Positions 44,291 through 52,383 of a DNA stretch of 64,000 nt are shown here, piece after piece. The DNA comes from an uncultured Treponema sp. (GTDB taxonomy: Bacteria > Spirochaetota > Spirochaetia > Treponematales > Treponemataceae), in contig CAMVDX010000001.1 of the NCBI GenBank assembly GCA_947166355.1, positions 372,001 to 436,000 of the forward strand. The letters are read 5' to 3'. Both the position numbers and the translations under genes were made by a program. The notes under the pieces are model-generated. The model saw only the letters and a program-made list of their open reading frames with translations, did not search any database and was not told the DNA's origin. Within the stretch, counting starts at the first letter, position 1. Every line of letters begins with the position of its first letter.

Positions 44291-45061
44291 ATGATAGATG
44301 TTCAAAGTGAAGAAGATACCCGTGCTGTGCCCCTGCAAAAGGTAGGAGTAAAAGGTGTAAAGTATCCGGTAACGGTGCTGGATAAAACTTCAAAAAAACA
44401 GCAGACAACGGCTACTGTAGATTTATATGTAAATCTTCCTCATAATTACAAAGGGACGCACATGTCTCGCTTTATAGAAGTGTTTCATAAATATCATGAA
44501 GATATTTCTATGCATCATTTTCTTGATATGCTTGAAGAAATGCGGACAAAACTTACTGCACAGAAAGCATTTGGCTGTATAGAATTTCCATATTTTATAG
44601 AAAAGAAAGCTCCTGTAAGTGGAGCTGCCGGAATAATGCAGTATATTTGTTCTTATGACGGTGAGGTTAGCGAAGACGGTAGCCGCAAATTCTATGTTTC
44701 CATAAAAGTACCGATTGCAACACTTTGTCCGTGCAGTAAAGCCATAAGTGAGTATGGAGCTCACAATCAGCGGGGATTTGTAAGCGTACGACTTCTTTAT
44801 AAAGCGTTTTTCTGGATAGAAGATGTAATTTCCATGATAGAAAATTGTGCTTCAACTCCGCTTTATACTCTTTTAAAACGTAAAGATGAAAAATATGTTA
44901 CTGAAAATGCATACGATAATCCGTGTTTTGTAGAGGATGTTGTTCGTGAAGTATATTTAGGTCTCAAAAAATATGGTTTTGAATGGTTTACGGTAGAAGC
45001 CGAAACAGAAGAAAGTATTCATAATCATAATGCCTACGCTTTTGCCGAATATTCGGAATAG
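44291..45061 (+). CDS. folE2: GTP cyclohydrolase FolE2 (GCYH-IB)
   Basis: FolE2 converts GTP to 7,8-dihydroneopterin triphosphate, the first step to folate, using a metal other than strict zinc. The protein has 256 residues, the family size, with the active-site motif CPCSKAISEYGAHNQRG (C146, C148). EEDTR near the start is also typical. An upstream ATG at 44255 would add 12 residues encoded by a type C-like repeat (MLKQVQHDRKRK), so the ATG at 44291 is preferred. Its closeness to folD fits folate metabolism. Confidence 0.93.
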   Translation: MIDVQSEEDTRAVPLQKVGVKGVKYPVTVLDKTSKKQQTTATVDLYVNLPHNYKGTHMSRFIEVFHKYHEDISMHHFLDMLEEMRTKLTAQKAFGCIEFPYFIEKKAPVSGAAGIMQYICSYDGEVSEDGSRKFYVSIKVPIATLCPCSKAISEYGAHNQRGFVSVRLLYKAFFWIEDVISMIENCASTPLYTLLKRKDEKYVTENAYDNPCFVEDVVREVYLGLKKYGFEWFTVEAETEESIHNHNAYAFAEYSE

Positions 45062-45067
45062 TCTTAT

Positions 45068-45123
45068 GAATCGCCTTGTCGTTGTGTTTCTTGCAATGAC
45101 GGGGAGAACAATATAACAATCCA
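45068..45123. repeat. Degenerate type B repeat after folE2
   Basis: GTTTCTTGCAATGACGGGG and AACAATCCAT are recognisable parts of type B. Confidence 0.6.
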
Positions 45124-45152
45124 TAATTCAGAAAAAAACTCGTTAAAAAGAG

Positions 45153-45189
45153 AACCGCCGTAAACTTACCCAGTAAGTAAACGGCGGTT
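45153..45189. terminator. Strong hairpin downstream of folE2
   Basis: AACCGCCGT pairs with ACGGCGGTT, continued by CTTAC/GTAAG. A T-rich run follows on the minus strand (TCTCTTTTT) and a short one on the plus strand, so it may stop transcripts from both sides. Confidence 0.7.
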
Positions 45190-45562
45190 TCTATAACGTA
45201 CGCATAAATAACTAAAACCTATACATTTTTGAAATACGTATTTTGTTTTTAAATCATTTTTAAATAATTTTTTAACTTTTTAATTTTTGTAATCATTTTT
45301 AACTTGTTATTTTTAACTTTAGGTAACTTTACATCACCTATAATCATAGTAATATGACTAAGGTAATATGTCAAGAAAAAAAGAAAAAAAAGTAAAAAAA
45401 AATGCAAAAAAAATGGTATTTTTAGCGAAATTTACGCAAATTAACACAAGAATATGTCAAAAAAGAGGATTTTAAAATATTACTACAGTCATATTTGGGA
45501 AATTTTGAGAAAAATATAGGTAGGCATAGAGATTTTAACGTGTAAAAGGGATAAAGGGGAGT
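45190..45562. other. AT-rich spacer, no gene seen
   Basis: This 373-nt stretch is very AT-rich with A-runs (45376-45415). No open frame, RNA gene or repeat family member was recognised. Confidence 0.6.
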
Positions 45563-46564
45563 TTAATCAGCTTTTCGTACAGAATCACGTACAATTACGT
45601 TTCCATGAACTACTTTTTTTCCAGTGTGGTAGCCAGGATTTTCGAGTTTGAGGACAATACTTTCTGCTGCAAGCTGAGCCATAGTGTTGTAATTTACGCT
45701 GTAAGTTGTGAGCTTTGGAATTCCGATATCTGCAAAAATACCGTCATCAAAAGCAGCTACAGAAATATCTTTTGGAATGCTATATTCAAGACCTTCAAGG
45801 TTGTGAATCAGTTTATAGGCGGTTCTACAGTCATTGCAGATAAATGCGTCAGGCATTTTATCTGGCAGAATTAGACTTATTTCTTCACCGTAATCATTTA
45901 CATCAGGAATAAGGAATTCTTTCTGTACATCTAAGCCACGGTGCAGAAGGGATTTTGTAATACCAAGATAACGATCCATTACCATTTCTGCAAACTGAAT
46001 GTTACCTACGAATCCAATGCTTCTGCACCCCTGATCTATAAGATAATTTGCAAGGGTAAATCCGGCATAAAGACTGTCTGTAACAATACCACCACCATTT
46101 TCATCATCATAAATATGTGCAAGGAAGAGGTAAGGCTTTTTTGTTTCCTTAAGAATCTGAATATATTCCTTGCTCATCTGGCCAAGGATTATAAAAGCAC
46201 TGACTTTGTTGTCTTTTAGGATTTTTGGAAGAATCAGAAGATGCTCTGTATCATCAGAGATAATCTCTGTTATTCCGTAGTAATTAAGCTGTGTAAGATT
46301 AGAAATAAGTGTCTGCTGAAGAGACATATATGTTGTATTGGCATTCATACTGCGTTCTGCAATCAGAATGCCTATATTATGTGAGGCTCCGTCATCATTG
46401 TTTGAAGGTTGAGTTTTTTTATAGCCAAGCTCCTCGGCTTTTGCAAGAATCTTAGCCCTTAAATCTTCACTCACTCCATCTTTACCTGATAACGCTTTTG
46501 AAACAGACATAACTGTAATATCAAGTTCGTCTGCAATATCTTTCATTGTTACAAGGTTTCTCAT
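45563..46564 (-). CDS. LacI/GalR family transcription regulator
   Basis: This 333-residue protein has an N-terminal helix-turn-helix and hinge (VTMKDIADELDITVMSVSKALSGKDGVSEDLRAKI) and a periplasmic-binding-protein-like sensor domain (NIGILIAE, CRSIGFVGN, PDAFICNDCRTAYKLI, ISVAAFDDG). The ligand is probably a sugar. It stands alone, divergent from miaB. TTGCAT, 17 nt and TATAAT end 7 nt before the ATG, so a leaderless mRNA is likely, and a 20-bp inverted repeat overlaps the -35, suggesting autoregulation. Confidence 0.93.
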   Translation of the reverse strand: MRNLVTMKDIADELDITVMSVSKALSGKDGVSEDLRAKILAKAEELGYKKTQPSNNDDGASHNIGILIAERSMNANTTYMSLQQTLISNLTQLNYYGITEIISDDTEHLLILPKILKDNKVSAFIILGQMSKEYIQILKETKKPYLFLAHIYDDENGGGIVTDSLYAGFTLANYLIDQGCRSIGFVGNIQFAEMVMDRYLGITKSLLHRGLDVQKEFLIPDVNDYGEEISLILPDKMPDAFICNDCRTAYKLIHNLEGLEYSIPKDISVAAFDDGIFADIGIPKLTTYSVNYNTMAQLAAESIVLKLENPGYHTGKKVVHGNVIVRDSVRKAD

Positions 46565-46571
46565 TAACTTT

Positions 46572-46600
46572 ATTATATATCAAAAATAAAGTTAATGCAA
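46572..46600 (-). promoter_or_regulatory. lacI-family gene promoter, leaderless layout
   Basis: On the minus strand TTGCAT (46595-46600), a 17-nt spacer and TATAAT (46572-46577) end 7 nt before the ATG at 46564. Confidence 0.65.
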
Positions 46601-46610
46601 AGGTATTAAC
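46591..46610. promoter_or_regulatory. Candidate autoregulatory operator
   Basis: GTTAAT and ATTAAC flank eight bases (46591-46610). The repeat covers the -35 of the lacI-type gene. It lacks the central CG usual for LacI operators, so the call is tentative. Confidence 0.4.
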
Positions 46611-46616
46611 TACATA

Positions 46617-46645
46617 TTTATAAAATATCATTTTTTTTGTATACT
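46617..46645 (+). promoter_or_regulatory. miaB promoter, leaderless layout
   Basis: TTTATA (46617-46622), a 17-nt spacer and TATACT (46640-46645) end 8 nt before the ATG at 46654. The intervening bases hold no Shine-Dalgarno. Confidence 0.6.
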
Positions 46646-46653
46646 TATACTGT

Positions 46654-48030
46654 ATGAAGACGTATTTTTTTGAAACTTATGGCTGCGAAATGAATATTGC
46701 AGAATCAGCCGCAGTAGAACAGCTTTTTATAGCACGTGGCTGGAAGCGTTCTGAGTCTGCACAGACAGCAGATGTTGCAGTTATTAATACCTGTTCAATC
46801 CGCGAGACCGCCGAAAACAGAATTCTTGGAAGACTCGGCTGGTTTAACGGACTCAAAGCTGTGAGGGAATGTAAGCTTGGAGCCAAAACTAAAATGCTTG
46901 AAGAAGCAGTTGAATATGTAAAGGATGGATCTAAGCCTTTGACTCTTGTTGTTATGGGCTGCATGGCAGAGCGTCTTCTTAAGTCTTTTCAAAAAGACTA
47001 TCCTTTTATTGATTATGTCGTTGGAACTTATGCGAAGCATCATTTTTCAGAAATTATAACTGCTGTAGAAGAGGGGAGAAAGCCTTTTCAGATTGATGAT
47101 TCAGAAAAGTATCGTTTTGCCGCATTATCTGCCGAGCCAGGGGCTTTTTCAACCTTTGTTCCTATTATGCACGGCTGCAATAACTTTTGCACCTATTGTA
47201 TTGTTCCTTATGTACGTGGCCGAGAGCTCAGCCGCCCTGTAAACGAGATTTTGAATGAAATTGATTTACTCGGTAAAATGAATGTGCGCGAAATTACTTT
47301 GATTGGCCAGAATGTAAACAGTTATCATAGTGATGATGATGTAAACTTTGCAGGATTGCTTCAGAAAATTGCAGACCATCTTCGCGAAACTTCTTCTCCA
47401 ATCAAATGGGTGCGCTTTATGTCGTCACATCCAAAGGATTTTTCTGATGATGTAATTGATGTAATTGCCCGCGAGATGGTTATCTGCCGGCATATCCATC
47501 TTCCTGTTCAAAACGGTTCTACGGCTGTTTTAAAAGCAATGAACCGCCGTTATACACGCGAGCAGTATCTGGAGCTTGTAGAGCGAATCAAAGAGCGAAT
47601 TCCTGAAGTATCTCTTACAACTGATATTATGATGGGCTTTCCGGGTGAAACAGAAGCTGATGTAGAAGATACCCTTGATTTAATGCGCAGGGTAAAATAT
47701 GAATCTGCAATGATGTACTATTATAATCCGCGCGAGGGAACTCCGGCTGCAAAAATGGAGCAGATTCCTGTTGAAATCCGTAAAGAGCGGCTTCAGCGCG
47801 TAATTGATCTGCAGCTTGAGCATACTCAGGAGCAGATGAGTAAGCGTGTCGGCAGCACGGTAATGGTTCTGGTAGAAGGTGTGAGTCGTGATGATAAATC
47901 TGAACTTCTTGGTCAGACAGAACAGCACGAAAAAATTGCATTTAAGGCGCCGGCCAGCATGATTGGCAGCTTTGTAAATGTAAAGATAACAGAACTCAGC
48001 GGAAATACCTTCCGCGGAGAGTTGGAATAA
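46654..48030 (+). CDS. miaB: tRNA-2-methylthio-N6-dimethylallyladenosine synthase
   Basis: MiaB adds a methylthio group to i6A37 in tRNAs that read UNN codons. The 458-residue protein has the auxiliary-cluster Cys residues C11, C47 and C103, the radical SAM CxxxCxxC at C175, C179 and C182 (HGCNNFCTYCIVPYVRGRE), and a C-terminal TRAM domain. About 25 extra residues (AVRECKLGAKTKMLEEAVEY on) lie between RLGWFNGLK and LTLVVMGCM; they do not match the repeat families. It probably heads a unit with the next two genes, across type B repeats. Confidence 0.95.
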   Translation: MKTYFFETYGCEMNIAESAAVEQLFIARGWKRSESAQTADVAVINTCSIRETAENRILGRLGWFNGLKAVRECKLGAKTKMLEEAVEYVKDGSKPLTLVVMGCMAERLLKSFQKDYPFIDYVVGTYAKHHFSEIITAVEEGRKPFQIDDSEKYRFAALSAEPGAFSTFVPIMHGCNNFCTYCIVPYVRGRELSRPVNEILNEIDLLGKMNVREITLIGQNVNSYHSDDDVNFAGLLQKIADHLRETSSPIKWVRFMSSHPKDFSDDVIDVIAREMVICRHIHLPVQNGSTAVLKAMNRRYTREQYLELVERIKERIPEVSLTTDIMMGFPGETEADVEDTLDLMRRVKYESAMMYYYNPREGTPAAKMEQIPVEIRKERLQRVIDLQLEHTQEQMSKRVGSTVMVLVEGVSRDDKSELLGQTEQHEKIAFKAPASMIGSFVNVKITELSGNTFRGELE

Positions 48031-48203
48031 TCGTCATTGCGAGAAGTGCAATAGAGATTCGCCATTGCGTGCCGCTTAAAAAGCCCGTCATTGCGAGATG
48101 CACAATACAGTCTCGTCATTGCGAGCAGCTTAAAAAACTCGCCATTGCGAGATGCACAATATAGTTTCGTCATTGCGAGGAGCGCAGCGACGTGGCAATC
48201 CAT
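48031..48203. repeat. Type B array between miaB and the LapA-like gene
   Basis: Five CGTCATTGCGA or CGCCATTGCGA units spaced about 35 nt begin directly after the miaB TAA and end GTGGCAATCCAT just before the next Shine-Dalgarno. Confidence 0.9.
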
Positions 48204-48220
48204 AATAACAGGAGTTGTTA

Positions 48221-48571
48221 ATGATAGTAAGTTTAATTCTTATTGTATTACTTGTAGTTTTCATGGCCTTTTTTATCGGCATGAATCTTAGCAATGTCTG
48301 TACCTTCTGGTTTTTTAAGACTTATACGAATTTGCCGGTTTCTATTCTTGCGTTAATAGCATTTGGCGCTGGAATTGTATTTGCACTTTTGTTTATCTTT
48401 GTTGCAAAAATGAGGGCACCCGCAAGTGATGCAGAAGTTCGTGCACAGAAAAGACTTGAAAAGAAAGCAAAGGCAGAAGAAAGACTTCGCCAGGCTAAAG
48501 AAAAACAAGCTGAAAAACAGGCTGCCAAAGATGCAAAGAAACAAAAAGGCGAAATACAGGTAAATCAATAA
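48221..48571 (+). CDS. LapA-like small membrane protein
   Basis: This 116-residue protein has two membrane helices (about 3-22 and 41-62) joined by a short loop with the NLSNVCTFWFFKTYTNLPVS signature of LapA/DUF1049 proteins, then a highly charged Lys/Glu/Ala coiled tail in the cytoplasm. In E. coli, LapA works with LapB in control of lipopolysaccharide synthesis; spirochaetes such as Treponema lack typical LPS, so the role is open. AGGAG lies 6 nt before the ATG at 48221. Confidence 0.75.
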   Translation: MIVSLILIVLLVVFMAFFIGMNLSNVCTFWFFKTYTNLPVSILALIAFGAGIVFALLFIFVAKMRAPASDAEVRAQKRLEKKAKAEERLRQAKEKQAEKQAAKDAKKQKGEIQVNQ

Positions 48572-48573
48572 AA

Positions 48574-48720
48574 TGGATTGCTTCGCTGTGCTCGTAATGA
48601 CGATGCGTTGGAGATTGCAATGTGCAAGAACAACGTCATTGCACGTTGTGAAAACACTCGTCATTGCGATGTGCCTAAAAGACCCGTCATTGCGAGGAGC
48701 CCGAAGGGCGACGTGGCAAT
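48574..48720. repeat. Type B array interrupted by type F
   Basis: It starts TGGATTGCTTCGC 3 nt after the LapA-like stop and ends GACGTGGCAAT, where the expected CCA is displaced to 48800 by the type F cassette. Confidence 0.88.
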
Positions 48721-48795
48721 ACGAACGGTCAAGGCACGCTATCGCTTAAAGCCTTGACTCGTTCGTTTTGAGGGGTGACTTTCAGTATCACCCCT
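48721..48795 (+). repeat. Type F two-hairpin cassette, copy 2
   Basis: A palindrome with ACGAACG/CGTTCGT ends and GTCAAGGC/GCCTTGAC arms (48721-48766) is followed by TTT and a hairpin GAGGGGTGA/TCACCCCTC (48770-48796). CAAT occurs on both sides (48717-48720, 48796-48799), consistent with insertion into the terminal GCAATCCA of a type B element. Confidence 0.85.
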
Positions 48796-48804
48796 CAATC
48801 CATA

Positions 48805-48835
48805 TTAACAATCCTTCGCTTTTTACCGATATAAT
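48805..48835 (+). promoter_or_regulatory. Promoter of the SPOR gene, leaderless layout
   Basis: TTAACA (48805-48810) and TATAAT (48830-48835) have a long 19-nt spacer. TATAAT ends 4 nt before the ATG at 48840; no Shine-Dalgarno is present. Confidence 0.5.
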
Positions 48836-48839
48836 ATAT

Positions 48840-49847
48840 ATGAAGAAAATAATTTCAATTGTACTTTGTGTTTTTCTCTGCACTTCAATTTTTGCTGCAG
48901 ATTTAACAGCTTCATTTATAACGTCAGAAGCTGCAAAAAAAGATTCCGTTGATGAATCTGTCACATATCTAAAAACTCAGATTTCTAAAATGACCGTGCC
49001 AGCTGAAAAAAGAGCTGCCTGGATTTTTCTTGCTTCTCTTCAGGAACAAATGGCTTTATATGATGATGCCCAGAAATCTTATGCACAGGCAGCCGCAATT
49101 TCAGCAGGAGATGCGGCCGGAATGCCTAAGAAGACCAATGAACAAATTGTACTGGATGCGGTACGATGTGCATTGAGCTCGGGTGATTATGCAACTGCCG
49201 ACAGTTATTTGAACTCAGCAGTCCGAAATTCTAAAAATCAGACAGTACAGGCATATATAAAGCTATACAGCCAGTGGAGTGCTCTCTGCAAGGCAGAGGA
49301 TGTTGCCGGCATTCAGGAACCTGTTGTAATGCTTCAGGCATATCTTAAAGTTGATTCAATGAATGCAGTAAAGCCTGCCGTTCTGCTTACTTTGTGGTAT
49401 GTAACCGGCGATACATCTTATTCTCAGCAAATTACAAAGTTGTATCCTAATTCAATAGAAGCTTCCATAGTAAAGGGTGATGCGCAACTGCTTCCAACTC
49501 CGTTCTGGTTCTTTGTGCCAAAAAGCGGCGAGGCAGAACAGGGCACCGGCAGCATTGCAATGCCGGAAGAACCAAAGCAGACCGCCGCAGAAAAAGCTGC
49601 CACAGCTGCTGAAGCCAGCGTTGCTCCTGCCAGATTCACAAAATGGCAGCTTGGTCTTTTCCGTACAGAAAGCAATGCCAAACTCCTTGCCGATGAAGTA
49701 AAAGCAAAAGGCTTTGACTCATACATCACCACCGAAACCCGTGCCAGCGGCACAACCTATTACATTGTTCTTGTCCGCGAAGACAAGACCGGCAATGTTG
49801 CTGATCGCCTCCGCAGTTCCGGCTATGATTGCTACGGAGTTGAATAA
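48840..49847 (+). CDS. Secreted TPR-like protein with C-terminal SPOR domain
   Basis: This 335-residue protein has a signal peptide (1-20, ending SIFAA), an all-helical TPR-like region (about 25-220) and a SPOR domain at about 265-335 (KWQLGLFRTESNAKLLADEVKAKGF). SPOR domains bind denuded glycan strands at the division septum. A frame open from 48768 would add 24 residues from repeat sequence, so the ATG at 48840 is chosen. Its 3' end overlaps the convergent regulator gene by 16 nt. Confidence 0.85.
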   Translation: MKKIISIVLCVFLCTSIFAADLTASFITSEAAKKDSVDESVTYLKTQISKMTVPAEKRAAWIFLASLQEQMALYDDAQKSYAQAAAISAGDAAGMPKKTNEQIVLDAVRCALSSGDYATADSYLNSAVRNSKNQTVQAYIKLYSQWSALCKAEDVAGIQEPVVMLQAYLKVDSMNAVKPAVLLTLWYVTGDTSYSQQITKLYPNSIEASIVKGDAQLLPTPFWFFVPKSGEAEQGTGSIAMPEEPKQTAAEKAATAAEASVAPARFTKWQLGLFRTESNAKLLADEVKAKGFDSYITTETRASGTTYYIVLVREDKTGNVADRLRSSGYDCYGVE

Positions 49848-51298
49848 AGGTCATTAAGCGCTCGGCTCATACTTAAAATCACCTTACCAACGCTGTCCCG
49901 TCTGATTCCCGAATAGTTTACTACGAAGCTTTCAGCTGCGGACAGCTTTTTTTTATCATAAAAATATTCTGACAGAAGAAAAATATTAATTCCTTCCTGA
50001 CGCCATCTTTTTTGAATTTCCCTTGCTGTCTGAGAGGGATTTTTTATTTCTGGTCTTATAGTCAAAAGAAAATGCAGACCCGAGTCTTCTTCGTGAATCG
50101 AAAACACTTTTGAAAGTTCTGAGTTTTCAATTGCAGTAATCAGATTGTTTCTAAGACTTCTGTAATAATTTTTCATTCTGTTGATGTGTTTTTCGTAATG
50201 ACCTTCTTCAATAAAACGGGCCAGAGTAAATTGTTCAAAACTTGAAACCTGACAGGAATAAAAGCCGAGCTTCTTTGAAAAATCTATTGCAAGGGACTGT
50301 GGCAAAATCATATAACTGATTCTAAATGAAGGAGACAAGGTTTTTGAAAAAGTATTGATGTAAATTACACGATCTTGCTGGTCAATGCTTTGAAGGGTAG
50401 GTAAAGGTTTTCCTGTAAATCTAAATTCGCTGTCATAATCATCTTCTATTATAAAATGATTTTTACATGAATAAGCCCAGTCTAAAAGTTCTGTGCGCCG
50501 CTTAAAGTTCATTATTACGCCGCTTGGAAAGTGATGAGACGGGGATACATGAACTACGTTTGCATTGATTTTTTGCAGTTCTTCAACAATAATTCCGTGT
50601 TCATCAATATTTACCGGCTGGCATTTAGTTCCATTAAGTTTAAATATTTCTGCTGCTTTGTGATAGCCCGGATTTTCTACAGCAAAAACATCATCACGTC
50701 CTAAAAACTGTACCAGCATTGAATACAAAGATTCTGTTCCGGCTCCTATAATCACCTGATTTTCGCTGATGTCCATGTTTCTGAATGCTTTAAGATGATG
50801 ACAGATTGCCCTCCTTAATTCCAGAGTTCCAAAAACATCTGTTCGTTTTAAAAGTTTTTCATTTTCAGAAGAGAGAACCTGCCTCATTGTACGCGACCAG
50901 AGACTAAATGGAGATGTTCCGGGAAGGGCTGCGTTACTTGTAAAATCGGCAAAGTAAGTCTGGTTTGTAATCTGACTGGAAACTTGGCCGGAAAGTTGGA
51001 TGTGAGCCGGGTTTTCTTTTTCTTCTGAATGTCTAACTGTCTTTTTCAAATGCCTTGCAATATCAGAAACAAAGAATCCCTTTTTTTCTATAGAAAAAAT
51101 ATAGCCTTCATCAATAAGTTGAGAATATGCATTTTGAACTGTAATTACGCTTATTCCAAGATGCTGGCTCAGGGCTCTTTTTGAAGGAAGTTTTTCTTTT
51201 TCAGAAAGAAGTCCTTCTTGAATCTGCTTCTTTATAGAGTTGTAGAGAAAATCGGTAAGTGTTTGATCTCCTCGTTTTTCAAAATCCAAAGTTATCAT
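49832..51298 (-). CDS. MocR/PdxR-type regulator (GntR HTH plus aminotransferase domain)
   Basis: This 488-residue protein joins a GntR winged helix (LSEKEKLPSKRALSQHLGISVITVQNAYSQL) to a fold-type I aminotransferase domain with the PLP Lys in INTFSKTLSPSFRISYM. MocR proteins sense PLP; the PdxR group activates PLP synthesis or salvage genes. The divergent neighbour is a pyridoxal kinase gene, which supports a PdxR role. TATAAT ends 7 nt before the ATG, with a weak -35. Confidence 0.92.
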   Translation of the reverse strand: MITLDFEKRGDQTLTDFLYNSIKKQIQEGLLSEKEKLPSKRALSQHLGISVITVQNAYSQLIDEGYIFSIEKKGFFVSDIARHLKKTVRHSEEKENPAHIQLSGQVSSQITNQTYFADFTSNAALPGTSPFSLWSRTMRQVLSSENEKLLKRTDVFGTLELRRAICHHLKAFRNMDISENQVIIGAGTESLYSMLVQFLGRDDVFAVENPGYHKAAEIFKLNGTKCQPVNIDEHGIIVEELQKINANVVHVSPSHHFPSGVIMNFKRRTELLDWAYSCKNHFIIEDDYDSEFRFTGKPLPTLQSIDQQDRVIYINTFSKTLSPSFRISYMILPQSLAIDFSKKLGFYSCQVSSFEQFTLARFIEEGHYEKHINRMKNYYRSLRNNLITAIENSELSKVFSIHEEDSGLHFLLTIRPEIKNPSQTAREIQKRWRQEGINIFLLSEYFYDKKKLSAAESFVVNYSGIRRDSVGKVILSMSRALNDLYSTP

Positions 51299-51383
51299 AA
51301 ATCTGATTATATAAAACTTAATGTAAATTGAATATATCTATAATATCAGATTGACGCTAGTATAATTTTATAAATTAAGCCGG

Positions 51384-51404
51384 CTGTCTGACTAGTCTTA
51401 CAGG
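51384..51404. promoter_or_regulatory. Candidate PdxR site in the divergent promoter region
   Basis: CTGT and ACAG flank an inner ACTAGT palindrome in the pdxR-pdxK interval. TATAAT boxes occur at 51339 and 51361 without clear -35 boxes, as expected for activated promoters. Confidence 0.3.
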
Positions 51405-51461
51405 TTATCCATCCAGACCTTAAGGTAGTCAGTGTTTCCGGTAATTTTTGAGGTAATAAAA

Positions 51462-52286
51462 ATGGATAAAAGACTTTTAACAATTCAGGACATTTCTTGT
51501 GTTGGACAGTGCTCTCTTACAGTTGCACTTCCTGTAATTTCTGCATGTGGAATTGAAACTGCAATTCTTCCAAGCTCTGTTCTTTCAAATCATACAGCAG
51601 GATATTCTGGCTGGACTTTTCACGACCTTACAGATGATATGCCAAAAATTCTTGAACGCTGGCTCACAGAAAAAGTAAGCTTTGATGCTTTTTATACAGG
51701 TTATGTTTCTAAGGCTCAGATTCCATACATTCTTGAAATAATGGAAAAAAGTGCCCGAAAAGGTGCCCTTCGTATTGTTGACCCTGTAATGGCTGATAAT
51801 GGAAAACTCTACACAGGCTTTGATGAAGATTTCCCACAGGAAATGAAAAAACTGATTAATGGAGCCGATGTGATTATGCCAAATCTTACAGAGGCAGCTT
51901 TTCTTCTTAATCAGCCTTATGTTGCAGAAGGTTATGATAAAGCCTTTATTGAAAAGATGTCGCGTGACCTTGCAGCTCTTGGTGCAAAAAATGTAATTGT
52001 GACAGGTGTAAGTTTTGAAAAGGATAAACTTGGTGTTGCTGTTTATGACGGAAATAAGGTTGAATATTACTTTAATGAAAAGCAGCCTGTAAGTTCTCAT
52101 GGAACTGGTGACCTTTATGCTTCTGTTGTAGCGGGAGCCTTGCTGCGTGGTAAAAATCTGCTTGAAGCTGCAAGCCTTGGAGCTGATGTTGTTGTAGAAG
52201 CAATCAAACTTACTGCAGGAGATAAAGAACACTGGTATGGTGTAAAGTTTGAACAGGCTCTGCCATATCTTATTAAACGTTTGTAA
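51462..52286 (+). CDS. Pyridoxal/pyridoxamine kinase
   Basis: This 274-residue ribokinase-fold enzyme phosphorylates pyridoxal, pyridoxine or pyridoxamine in B6 salvage. It starts LLTIQDISCVGQCSLTVALPVISACGIETAILPS, as PdxY and PdxK do, has the YTGY substrate motif and the ATP/anion-hole motif SSHGTGDLYAS with the catalytic Asp. GAGGT precedes the ATG at 51462; the frame opens earlier at 51432 but without support. It is divergent from the PdxR-type regulator. Confidence 0.92.
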   Translation: MDKRLLTIQDISCVGQCSLTVALPVISACGIETAILPSSVLSNHTAGYSGWTFHDLTDDMPKILERWLTEKVSFDAFYTGYVSKAQIPYILEIMEKSARKGALRIVDPVMADNGKLYTGFDEDFPQEMKKLINGADVIMPNLTEAAFLLNQPYVAEGYDKAFIEKMSRDLAALGAKNVIVTGVSFEKDKLGVAVYDGNKVEYYFNEKQPVSSHGTGDLYASVVAGALLRGKNLLEAASLGADVVVEAIKLTAGDKEHWYGVKFEQALPYLIKRL

Positions 52287-52383
52287 ATGCAAATAGGCTC
52301 CTTATGTGTTGTTACATTCAGTTTTTTTATGTAAACTGTAAATGAAAAATCAGAATGAAACAAAATACACAGGAGACCGCACT

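Noticed and set aside
46730..46960. Repeat insertion in miaB
   Set aside because: The extra 25 residues do not match any repeat family and may be a normal lineage feature.
48031..48203. CRISPR-like regular repeats
   Set aside because: Units vary, are palindromic and match the type B family elsewhere; there are no unique spacers and no cas genes.
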